A stretch of DNA of 49,895 bases, taken from assembly GCA_022823365.1 (NCBI GenBank), contig JAJDXG010000043.1:1-49895 (forward strand). Direction: 5' to 3'. Both the position numbers and the translations under genes were made by a program. The notes under the pieces are model-generated. The model searched no databases, was not told where the DNA came from, and saw nothing but the letters and a program-made list of their open reading frames with translations. Origin of the DNA: Gemmatimonadota bacterium. GTDB taxonomy: Bacteria > Gemmatimonadota > Gemmatimonadetes > Longimicrobiales > Gaopeijiaceae. Below, piece after piece: positions 7,008 through 14,350 of the stretch; positions within the stretch are counted from its first letter, which is position 1; each line of letters opens with the position of its first letter.

Positions 7008-8289
7008 CCTCCCGGGGCGACTCGGCGAGAGCCCGCTGAGGCACGAAGGGAGCCGCGACCGGCTCGGTGAGGCGTGCGGACACGTAACCTGTTGTGCCGT
7101 CGGGCAGACGGGCCCGGAAGAAGCTTCCCGAGCCGGCAAGAACCCGGAGCGGCGTGTGCCGGTCCAGTTCACGCACCACCTCGCCCCGCGAGCCGGGCGC
7201 CGCCCGCAACCGGACGCCTCCGGTGCGCACCCGGTTCCATGTGCCCAGCCGCTCCGTGTCGACCGTGAGTTCCGGAACGGTGACGCGCACCGGATCGATG
7301 AACGGGAAGGGATCGACCGCGCCCTCGCCGCGCCGATAGAGGCCCAGGTGCAGGTGGGGCGGGGTGGTGCGCGCGTTCCCGGTGTTGCCCACGAAGCCGA
7401 CGGTGTCGCCGGGTTCGACGAACTGTCCGTCGCGGACATACTGGCTGTCCAGATGCGCGTAGTAGAGGCTGGCGTTGCGCACCGGGTCGCGAACCCATAC
7501 CACCTTTCCGCCAATAGCGGTATCCCGCACGCGGCTGACCCGTCCCGCCGATGCGGCGAGCACGGGAGTTCCACGGCGCGCGAAAATGTCGACGCCGTGG
7601 TGGATCCGCCGTCCGCCGTCCCGCGCTGCGCCAAACCAGCTGTAGATGTACTGCGGGCCATGTCCCTCGACGGGAAACGCCAGCTGCGCCTCGAGACCCA
7701 GAGTGACGGAGTAGCTGCCCCCGCGCAGCAGCTCGGGCTGGAGCCGCAAGATGAACTCGCCACCGCGCCAGGGCTCGTGCGAGAACGTTTCCACGGGCGA
7801 TTCCGACGAGAACACCGGCCTCATGGGGTCGGCGGGATCGGCGGGCACGCGAAACAGGTCCACGAATACCCGCGCCGGCTCGCCGGAGTCGACCGAAACC
7901 TCAACCGTCAGTCGTCTACCTCGTTCGAGGTGAAAACCGTACCCGGCGGCCTCCGGCGCGTCGGGGCTGATGTAGCCTTCCTCCGCGTAGGGCAGCGATA
8001 CCGAAAGCGGTGCGGCGAGCGCCACGCGTCCGGCCGCCTCCCAGTCCCTCGCGAGCGCCGATTCTCCAAGTCCGGCGACGTTCAGGCGCGCCTGGTAGGC
8101 TTCGTGGGGCGTCAGATCCCGGAAATGGTCGCGGGCCTGCTCGATCTGCTCGCATCCGGAGACAACCAGCAGCCCGGCCAACACGAGAGAAAGGACGACA
8201 GTTTTTCGGCGTAGCTCCCTCCAGGCGTGCAGCTGCGGCGCGACGTCCGAGCAGAGCCCCGTGATGTTCGAGCGCAATCGTATCGACAT
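6952..8289 (-). CDS. M23 metallopeptidase lipoprotein with SH3 domain
   Basis: The protein (445 residues) has a hydrophobic segment ending in the lipobox VVSGC (Cys46), so it is probably an envelope lipoprotein. An M23/lysostaphin-type domain carries HHGVD (H-x3-D zinc motif), YAHLDSQ, and PHLHLGLY (H-x-H). The C-terminal part (VRLRAAPGSRGEVV to GTTGYVSARL) is an SH3b-like cell-wall-binding domain. It is thus probably a peptidoglycan endopeptidase or an EnvC-like activator, and the intact zinc ligands favour an enzyme. The ATG at 8289 has GGAGAGG upstream. The 30-residue N-terminal region before the hydrophobic stretch is long for a lipoprotein, so a later non-ATG start is possible. It overlaps the convergent TPR gene tail-to-tail by 56 bp. 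Confidence 0.88.
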   Translation of the reverse strand: MSIRLRSNITGLCSDVAPQLHAWRELRRKTVVLSLVLAGLLVVSGCEQIEQARDHFRDLTPHEAYQARLNVAGLGESALARDWEAAGRVALAAPLSVSLPYAEEGYISPDAPEAAGYGFHLERGRRLTVEVSVDSGEPARVFVDLFRVPADPADPMRPVFSSESPVETFSHEPWRGGEFILRLQPELLRGGSYSVTLGLEAQLAFPVEGHGPQYIYSWFGAARDGGRRIHHGVDIFARRGTPVLAASAGRVSRVRDTAIGGKVVWVRDPVRNASLYYAHLDSQYVRDGQFVEPGDTVGFVGNTGNARTTPPHLHLGLYRRGEGAVDPFPFIDPVRVTVPELTVDTERLGTWNRVRTGGVRLRAAPGSRGEVVRELDRHTPLRVLAGSGSFFRARLPDGTTGYVSARLTEPVAAPFVPQRALAESPREVNPRTASDERAFQPGASR

Positions 8290-8452
8290 CAATCCACCTC
8301 TCCCGCATCCCGGACACACCTCCGCCAATCCCATCTCGCAGCCATTCTAGCGAGCCTGAGCCGCGGATGGAAACCGCGTGGCCGCGCAGGTCCCTGCAGC
8401 GCGCACCATTCGTCAAGGCCCGATGGGGGTTCGTGGGCGCCTCAATCCTGCG

Positions 8453-8468
8453 CATAATATGTATTATG
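8453..8468 (-). promoter_or_regulatory. AT-rich palindrome upstream of the M23 peptidase gene
   Basis: CATAATA-TG-TATTATG is a 7+7 bp palindrome in an AT-rich island about 165 bp upstream of the M23 start. Its minus strand contains TATTAT, a good -10 hexamer, but no clear -35 lies 16-18 bp upstream. It could be a promoter core covered by a dimeric regulator's site. Function is inferred. Confidence 0.35.
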
Positions 8469-8532
8469 TATAGTTCCAGAATCCCGCCGTCCCCTCTCAG
8501 GAATCTGTGGCGGCCAAAACCCGCCGGTGACA

Positions 8533-8572
8533 CATCAGAATTCCGTGGATTCGGGCAGTCGGAATTCTGATG
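8533..8572 (-). terminator. Perfect 12-bp stem-loop after the envelope operon
   Basis: CATCAGAATTCC (8533-8544) and GGAATTCTGATG (8561-8572) are exact reverse complements around a 16-nt loop. The element lies 44 bp past the stop of the last gene of the envelope operon. No T-run follows on the minus strand, so it is not a canonical intrinsic terminator. A 3'-end stabilising hairpin, a Rho-associated end, a repeat of a dispersed family or a protein-binding site are alternatives. Confidence 0.5.
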
Positions 8573-8616
8573 CGAGATGATTTGGGGCCTTCGGTCAGCA
8601 TCCTGACGGGAAGTCG

Positions 8617-9342
8617 TTACAGCCGGCCGATCAGGTCGAGGATTCGCAGCATCCACACGCGCCAGACTGCCTCCCGAACGATCTTCCCCGACATCTTGGA
8701 TTCACCGGAGTCGCGCTCGGTGAAGACGATCGGGACTTCGACCAGGCGAAACCCCTTCCGTGCCGCGCGGAACTTCAACTCGATCTGGAAGGCGTATCCG
8801 TTGGAGACGATGCGATCGAGGTCGAGAGCCTCGAGGACTTCCCTGCGCCAGCAGTTGAAGCCACCCGTGGCATCGGCGACCGGCAGACCGGTGATGGTTC
8901 GCGCGTACCAGCAGCCGAAGTAGCTGATCAGCAGCCGGCTCATGGGCCAGTCGACCACGGTGACCCGGCCGTGGAGGTAGCGGGAACCGATGACGACATC
9001 CGCGTGCCGCGTCTGTTCCATGAACGCCGGCAGCATCTCCGGCGAATGCGACAGGTCGGCGTCCATCTCGCAGAGCAGCGGATAACCCCGGGCCAGCCCC
9101 CACCTGAACCCTGCCAGGTATGCGGGGCCGAGGCCGAGCTTTTCGGTTCGATGAAGGACGTGGAGACGTGGCTCGGCACCGGCCATCTCGTCGGCCAGTT
9201 GCCCCGTACCATCGGGCGATCCGTCGTCGATGACCAGGATCTCGATGCCTGGATGCTGCTCCAGTACCAGGGGCACGATCCGCGGGAGATTCTCCCGCTC
9301 GTTATAGGTCGGAATCAGGACGAGGAGTCGCTGGTCAGGCAC
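8617..9342 (-). CDS. Family 2 glycosyltransferase, polyprenol-phosphate mannose synthase-like
   Basis: The 241-residue GT2 protein resembles dolichol/polyprenyl-phosphate mannosyltransferase (DPM1/Ppm1 type): LVLIPTYNERENLPRIV at the N-terminus, VIDDGSPDGTG, the nucleotide/metal motif EMDADLSHSPE, the acceptor-side ATGGFNCWRREVLE and IVFTERDSGESKMSG. It would transfer a sugar from a nucleotide donor to polyprenyl phosphate at the cytoplasmic face of the membrane. There is no C-terminal membrane domain, as in the catalytic-only members. The GTG at 9342 is preferred: GGAAGAGGG precedes it and it overlaps the previous gene by only 8 bp. Upstream in-frame sequence is a shadow of that gene. It is the last gene of the operon that starts with kdsB. 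Confidence 0.88.
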   Translation of the reverse strand: MPDQRLLVLIPTYNERENLPRIVPLVLEQHPGIEILVIDDGSPDGTGQLADEMAGAEPRLHVLHRTEKLGLGPAYLAGFRWGLARGYPLLCEMDADLSHSPEMLPAFMEQTRHADVVIGSRYLHGRVTVVDWPMSRLLISYFGCWYARTITGLPVADATGGFNCWRREVLEALDLDRIVSNGYAFQIELKFRAARKGFRLVEVPIVFTERDSGESKMSGKIVREAVWRVWMLRILDLIGRL

Positions 9343-10456
9343 GGGGCGCCCTCTTCCCCGCCCGCAGGGCCTCGTAGACCTCCAGGTGCCGTTCCACGAG
9401 CCGATCGTTGCTCCAGCGGGTGGCAACGCGCTCGCGGGCCCGGCGCCCGGCCTCCTGCAGATTGGTTCGGCGCAGGAGGGCGACAACCCGTCTGGCAAGA
9501 TCGGCGGGATTCCCGGGCTCGAAGAGGGTTCCCACCGATTCATCCACGATCTCGGGCAGTCCCCCGACCCGGGAAGCGGCCACCGGCAGTGCGCACGCCA
9601 TGGCTTCGAGCGCCGCGATCGAAGTTGCCTCCATGAGCGAGGGAACGACCGCAACGGCGGCGGAAGAGAGAATGGCCGGCATCTCGGCATTGGGCCGTGC
9701 GCCCAGGAAGCGGACCCGGTCGGCCAGGCCCAACTGCGCGCTCAGGCCCTCCAGCTCCTCCCGCTCCGGTCCGTCGCCCACCAGAATCGCCTCCACTCCG
9801 GGAACCGCCGCGGCGATTTCAGGCATCGCCTGCACGAAAAACCGAACTCCGTTCTTGGGAAACAGACGGCGCGGCACGACCAGCAGAGGCCCGGACACCG
9901 GCGGAAGCGACGGGGCGCAGCGACGAAAAACCGATGTGTCCACCCCGTTGGTCACCGGCTCGGTCGACAGACCCGGGAGCAGGCCGTCGGCGACATCGGC
10001 GATTTCGACGCTGGTGGCGAAGGTATGATCGGATGCGCGCAGGAGGGTGCGCAGGCCCGGCCGCCAATGCACCTTCCCCGCCAGCCGAAGGAAGTGGGAG
10101 GTGTGCAGGGTGGTAATCAGCGGCCGGGCGCGGAGCCGGCCGGCAATCCAGGCCGGCGGGATGGAGGCGACGGCCTGCGCGTGCACCACGTCGACCTCCG
10201 CGCTCGCCCGGGTGGTGCGCGGTGTCGAGCACATCGAGTGCAGGAACCACCCTCCCGGATTGCGCGCCGGCAGCCATGTTCTGCGGACGTGGATGTCCCC
10301 CATGAGCTGCCTGTGCGGAAGATCCGGCCGGGACCGCGAGGTGACCACATCCACGCGGTGTCCGCGGGCCACAAGCCCCCGGCACAGGTTGAAGACGTGG
10401 CTCTCCAGTCCGCCCACTTCCGGTGGGAAGTAGATGCAGTGCATCAGGATGTTCAT
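9335..10456 (-). CDS. Family 4 glycosyltransferase
   Basis: A 373-residue GT-B glycosyltransferase of the GT4 family. The N-terminal domain opens MNILMHCIYFPPEVGGLESH, with the Gly-rich acceptor loop typical of GT4. The C-terminal domain holds VPRRLFPKNGVRFFVQAM, ILVGDGPEREELE and the donor-binding EATSIAALEAMACALPVAAS (the E-x7-E type motif). It probably adds a sugar to a lipid-linked surface glycan; neither donor nor acceptor can be deduced. The ATG at 10456 overlaps the wecB stop as ATGA, which fixes the start. Confidence 0.88.
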   Translation of the reverse strand: MNILMHCIYFPPEVGGLESHVFNLCRGLVARGHRVDVVTSRSRPDLPHRQLMGDIHVRRTWLPARNPGGWFLHSMCSTPRTTRASAEVDVVHAQAVASIPPAWIAGRLRARPLITTLHTSHFLRLAGKVHWRPGLRTLLRASDHTFATSVEIADVADGLLPGLSTEPVTNGVDTSVFRRCAPSLPPVSGPLLVVPRRLFPKNGVRFFVQAMPEIAAAVPGVEAILVGDGPEREELEGLSAQLGLADRVRFLGARPNAEMPAILSSAAVAVVPSLMEATSIAALEAMACALPVAASRVGGLPEIVDESVGTLFEPGNPADLARRVVALLRRTNLQEAGRRARERVATRWSNDRLVERHLEVYEALRAGKRAPRA

Positions 10457-11613
10457 GGCGCGAGCCAGTCGCGGGTTCGGCGCGGCACGCCGGCGAGCCG
10501 CTGCGCCACGATGTCGGCGATGCGCTCCGCGGCGACGCCGTCGCCGTAGGGGTTGGCGAAACCGCCCTCCCGGTCCCCTTCCCCGCTTCGGTCGGCCAGC
10601 GCCGCCAGGGCCTCGGCGACGATGCGGTCGCGGTCGGTTCCCACCAGCCTGGCAACCCCCGCGGCCACACCTTCCGGGCGCTCCGTCACCTCTCTCAGCA
10701 CGAGGACCGGCGTGCCGAAGGTGGGCGCTTCCTCCTGGATTCCCCCGGAGTCGGTGAGCACGAGGCTCGCCCGCTTGAGCGCGCGCAGGAGATCCGGATA
10801 CGCCAGCGGGTCTGTCAGGTGAACCCGGGGATGGTCGGCCAGATGCTCGCGCGCCGGGCGGACGACCTGCGGATTCGGGTGCACGGGATAGATGACCTGG
10901 ATATCCGGACATCGGTCGGCAATCTCGCGGACGGCCCGAAAGACCCGGCACAGAGGTTCGCCGAACGACTCGCGCCGATGGGCCGTGAGCAGCACGAGTG
11001 AGCCACCTCCCGCCAGAAGTTCGGCCAGCACCCGGTCTTCTACTTCGGCTTCGCGGTGAGCCAGCCGCAGGAGAGCATCGACCACGGTATTGCCCGTGAC
11101 GTGAATCGAAGCTTCGGAGATCCCTTCATCCAGCAGGTTTTGCCGCGCCAGCGCGGTGGGCGCGAAGTGAAGTTCGGCGAGCGTGTCCGTCATCTGCCGG
11201 AACAACTCCTCGGGATAAGGGGCCCACCGATTGCGGCTGCGCAATCCGGCCTCGACGTGCCCCACCTGGATGCGTTCGAAGAATCCCACCAGTGAACCGA
11301 AGAAGACGCTGGCCGTGTCGCCCTGCACCAGCATCATGGCAGGCGCGAACTCGCGGATCATGTCCCTCAGCCCTTCCATGCAGCCCCGCCCGACGTCATA
11401 GAGGGTCTGGCCGGACTTCATGATGTCCAGGTCGAAGTCGGGGATGATGGAGAAAGCCTCGAGCGCCTGGTCGACCATGTCGGTGTGCTGGCCGGTCAGG
11501 GCGACCGCGCTTTCCACCAGGTCGGCACGACCGCGCAGCGCCTCCGCCACCGGGGCCATCTTGATCGCCTCCGGCCGGGTGCCGATGACCACCAGGACGC
11601 GCGGACGCGTCAT
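10453..11613 (-). CDS. wecB: UDP-N-acetylglucosamine 2-epimerase (non-hydrolysing)
   Basis: A 386-residue homologue of WecB/MnaA, which interconverts UDP-GlcNAc and UDP-ManNAc for surface polysaccharides. Family hallmarks are IGTRPEAIKMAPV at the N-terminus, VQGDTASVFFGSL, HVEAGLRSRNRW, LTAHRRESFG, the C-terminal LTDSGGIQEEAPTFGTPVLVLR with the catalytic-side acidic residues, and RPEGVAAG. Length is normal. It lies 61 bp after rpoN and overlaps the GT4 gene, so the three genes after rpoN form a small glycan module at the end of the Kdo/Lpt operon. Confidence 0.95.
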   Translation of the reverse strand: MTRPRVLVVIGTRPEAIKMAPVAEALRGRADLVESAVALTGQHTDMVDQALEAFSIIPDFDLDIMKSGQTLYDVGRGCMEGLRDMIREFAPAMMLVQGDTASVFFGSLVGFFERIQVGHVEAGLRSRNRWAPYPEELFRQMTDTLAELHFAPTALARQNLLDEGISEASIHVTGNTVVDALLRLAHREAEVEDRVLAELLAGGGSLVLLTAHRRESFGEPLCRVFRAVREIADRCPDIQVIYPVHPNPQVVRPAREHLADHPRVHLTDPLAYPDLLRALKRASLVLTDSGGIQEEAPTFGTPVLVLREVTERPEGVAAGVARLVGTDRDRIVAEALAALADRSGEGDREGGFANPYGDGVAAERIADIVAQRLAGVPRRTRDWLAP

Positions 11614-11674
11614 CCCCGGGGCCGGTCGGGGTGGGGATGGATTGCATCGGCGCGGCCGACGCGGGGCGATCCGC

Positions 11675-13159
11675 TCACAGGCGCTTGCGCATGCGCGCCG
11701 GGAGGATGCCGAGCTGGTCGCGGTATTTGGCCACCGTTCGGCGCGCGATGCGGACGCCGTCGGCGCGCAGGAGCTTGACGAGGGCCATGTCCGTGAGGGG
11801 CTTGCGGGTGTCCTCGCCGGAGATGAGCGCCTCCATCTTCGCCTTGACTCCGCGAGCGGAAATGTCGGTGCCGCTGGTGGTTGAGAGCCCGCTCGAAAAG
11901 AAGTACTTGAGGCTGAAGACGCCGCGCGGCGTCTGGACGAACATCTCGTTGGTCACGCGCGAAACGGTCGATTCGTGCATCTCGATATGGTCGGCCACCT
12001 CGCGCAGGGTGAGCGGGCGCAGATGCTGAACCCCGTTTTCGAAGAAGCCGCGCTGACGCTCGACGATGTACTGCATGACCTTGAGCATCGTCTGGCGCCG
12101 CTGTTCGATGGCCTGGATCATCCAGCTGGCGGAATTCAGCTTGTCCTTGATGAACGTCTTGTTTTCTCCCTGGAACAGGCGCTTGTCGCGGGCGACTTCC
12201 TGGTACGAGCGCGCCAGCCTCAGCTGAGGCATGCTGGTGTCGTTGGCGAACACCATGTACTCGCCGGAGATCTTCTCCACGATCAGGTCCGGGACGATGT
12301 AGTGCTCGGGTTCGGGCGAGTACCTGAGTCCCGGCTTCGGGTCCAGCCTGGCGAGCCGGTCGGCGGCATCCTGGACCATCCGGGGCGCTACCCCGAGGGC
12401 GCGGGCGATGTTGGCCCATCGGTGACTCAACAGGTCGTCGAAGTGCTCGTCGACCATGATCCGGATGAGTTCGTCCTCGTCCTCCTCCCCCGACTCGCGC
12501 AGCTGGATGAGGAGGCATTCGCGCAGGTCGCGCGCCCCCACGCCCGGCGGATCCATGTCCTGCACGATTTCGAGCATCGCCTCCACTTCACCCACGTCAA
12601 AGGGGGCAAGCGTCGCGGCCAGCTCTTCCGGAGACTCGTCCTCGGCGGCTTCGAGGGCGAGGTCGCGCACGTCCTCCAGCCAGCTGTTGAGGTCTTCGGT
12701 GATGGTTTCCAGCGGACAGCGCAGGAGGCCGTCGTCATCGATGTTGCCGATGATCTCCTGCGCGATCCTCTGCTCGCGGCCGGAGAGCGTCAGCAGCTGA
12801 GTCTGGTTCTCGAGATGATCTCGGAGGTCGGGAGCCCTGGACGGCGTGGGGAAGTCGAAGTCACGGGCTTCGTACTGGGCGCGGCGTCCGCCGGCGTCGA
12901 ATCCGTCGAGCAGGATGGACTCCCAGTCGACCTCGTCCCCGTCTTCGTCCAGGCCATCCTGGTCGAGTTCCACTTCCTGTTCGGTGTCGCCCTCGACCAC
13001 CTCCAGGAACGGGTTTTCCGTCATCTCCTGCTTCAGACGCTGCTGGAGGTCGAGCAGCGGAAGATGAAGCAGCTCCATCGCCTGGTACAGGCGCGGGTTG
13101 ATCTTCATCTCCTGCCTGAGCTCCGGGCTCTGGATGAGCCGCGCGCCGAGTCCGCTCAT
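11675..13159 (-). CDS. rpoN: RNA polymerase sigma-54 factor
   Basis: A 494-residue sigma-54. Region I (about 1-50) is recognisable from QSPELRQEMKINPRLYQAME and LLDLQQRLKQEMTENPFLE. An acidic linker (about 57-85) follows, then the core-binding domain and DNA-binding region with an HTH (LREVADHIEMHESTVSRVTN). The invariant RpoN box is ARRTVAKYR (472-480). Sigma-54 directs transcription at -24/-12 promoters and needs AAA+ activators, none of which is encoded in this window. The start ATG overlaps the lptB stop (ATGA). The lptB-rpoN order is conserved in many diderms, which supports both calls. I found no convincing -24/-12 promoter in the gaps here. Confidence 0.97.
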   Translation of the reverse strand: MSGLGARLIQSPELRQEMKINPRLYQAMELLHLPLLDLQQRLKQEMTENPFLEVVEGDTEQEVELDQDGLDEDGDEVDWESILLDGFDAGGRRAQYEARDFDFPTPSRAPDLRDHLENQTQLLTLSGREQRIAQEIIGNIDDDGLLRCPLETITEDLNSWLEDVRDLALEAAEDESPEELAATLAPFDVGEVEAMLEIVQDMDPPGVGARDLRECLLIQLRESGEEDEDELIRIMVDEHFDDLLSHRWANIARALGVAPRMVQDAADRLARLDPKPGLRYSPEPEHYIVPDLIVEKISGEYMVFANDTSMPQLRLARSYQEVARDKRLFQGENKTFIKDKLNSASWMIQAIEQRRQTMLKVMQYIVERQRGFFENGVQHLRPLTLREVADHIEMHESTVSRVTNEMFVQTPRGVFSLKYFFSSGLSTTSGTDISARGVKAKMEALISGEDTRKPLTDMALVKLLRADGVRIARRTVAKYRDQLGILPARMRKRL

Positions 13160-14349
13160 GCCGCCACGGGGGGATTGAAGCGCTTGCGCATGCGGTCGGT
13201 CAGGACGGGGCCGAGGTAGATCTCGGCGACCTCGTCGTTCCAGACGAGTTCGGAGACCGTGCCGACGACCCGGATGCGGCCCTCGTGCATGATGTAGGCG
13301 CGGTCGACGATCTCAAGCGTCTGTTCCACGCTGTGGTCCGAGATGATGACCCCGATGCCGCGGTGCCTCAACCCGGCCACGATCTGCTGGATGTCGTTCA
13401 CGGCGATGGGATCGATTCCGGCGAAGGGCTCGTCGAGGAGCATGAACTTGGGACGCTGGACGAGCGCGCGCGTGATCTCCAGACGACGCCGTTCCCCGCC
13501 GGAGAGCGAAAACGCCTTCGAGTGGCGAAGGTGGCCGATGGAGAGCTCCGACAGCAACTCGTCGAGGCGCCGTTTGCGCTCCGCCTTCGGCAGCGGCAGC
13601 GTCTCCAGGATCGCCATTACGTTCTGTTCGACGGTCAGGCGCCGGAAGACCGAAGGCTCCTGGGCGAGATAGCCGACCCCGAGGCGCGCTCGCCTGTACA
13701 TGGGAATGCCGGTCAGCACCCGGTCATCCAGCCGCACCTCCCCGGCCTGGGGCGAAATCAGCCCGACCATCATGTAGAAGGTCGTGGTCTTGCCGGCGCC
13801 GTTCGGCCCGAGCAGCCCGACGATCTCGCCCTGCTCCACCGCGATGTCGACATCGTTTACCACCTTGCGGCCGCCGTAGCTCTTGGTCAGCCCGGTGGCG
13901 ACCAACCGGCTGGCAGGCGGCGAGGCGCCGTTGTCCGCGGACTCGCTGGCCAGGACGCCGAACTTGTGCTGCAGCACCACCGCCATCGCCTCGATATTCT
14001 CGACCAGCGGGTCGCGGTCGACGGATATCTCTTCCCACAGCTCGGCGTCGAGGGTCAGCCGTTCCCAACCGTCTTCGCGGGGATCACGGCCGGCGATGCC
14101 GACCGCCTCCAGCCGTCCGATCACCTGTTCCTCCAGGTAGCCGCCGAGTTCGCCGCCGCGCTCGCGCCAGGACGCCTTCAGGTGGAGTTCGAGTTCCTCG
14201 TACTCGCGGCGCACCGACGACACCCAGTCGTCCCGGCCCACGGATCCCGAATCGTCCGCGCCCCGGATGAGTTCCAGAACCGCGACCGCCACCGAAACAT
14301 CGTGCGGCTCGAGTTCCTGCATGAGCTCCAGAAAGCGTTCCAGCGTCAT
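13156..14349 (-). CDS. lptB: LPS export ABC ATPase LptB with unusual N-terminal extension
   Basis: Residues from about 149 form a complete LptB-type ABC ATPase that powers LPS extraction with LptFG. It has Walker A GPNGAGKT (181-188), Q-loop YLAQEPSVF, signature LSGGE (282-286), Walker B MLLDEP (303-308) and H-loop His339. The ATPase alone is of usual LptB length (~250 residues). Ahead of it lie about 147 acidic, mainly helical residues that I cannot match to a family, starting MTLERFLELMQELEPHDVSV. They look coding and follow the LptA-like gene by one base, so the ATG at 14349 is credible. Internal starts such as Met122 (13986) would give a nearly standard LptB. Fusion to a regulatory domain, or a separate small gene that lost its stop, are the options. 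rpoN follows with an ATGA overlap. Confidence 0.93.
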   Translation of the reverse strand: MTLERFLELMQELEPHDVSVAVAVLELIRGADDSGSVGRDDWVSSVRREYEELELHLKASWRERGGELGGYLEEQVIGRLEAVGIAGRDPREDGWERLTLDAELWEEISVDRDPLVENIEAMAVVLQHKFGVLASESADNGASPPASRLVATGLTKSYGGRKVVNDVDIAVEQGEIVGLLGPNGAGKTTTFYMMVGLISPQAGEVRLDDRVLTGIPMYRRARLGVGYLAQEPSVFRRLTVEQNVMAILETLPLPKAERKRRLDELLSELSIGHLRHSKAFSLSGGERRRLEITRALVQRPKFMLLDEPFAGIDPIAVNDIQQIVAGLRHRGIGVIISDHSVEQTLEIVDRAYIMHEGRIRVVGTVSELVWNDEVAEIYLGPVLTDRMRKRFNPPVAA

Positions 14350-14350
14350 T

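Larger units (their letters stand above)
8290..8616. other. 327-bp intergenic region with two strong inverted repeats
   Basis: This gap separates the end of the envelope operon (GT2 gene, stop at 8617) from the M23 gene. No gene is visible. It holds an AT-rich palindrome (8453-8468), a perfect 12-bp stem-loop (8533-8572) and a short GC stem GGCGG/CCGCC at 8509-8525. It must contain the operon's 3' end and the promoter of the M23 gene. Confidence 0.7.
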
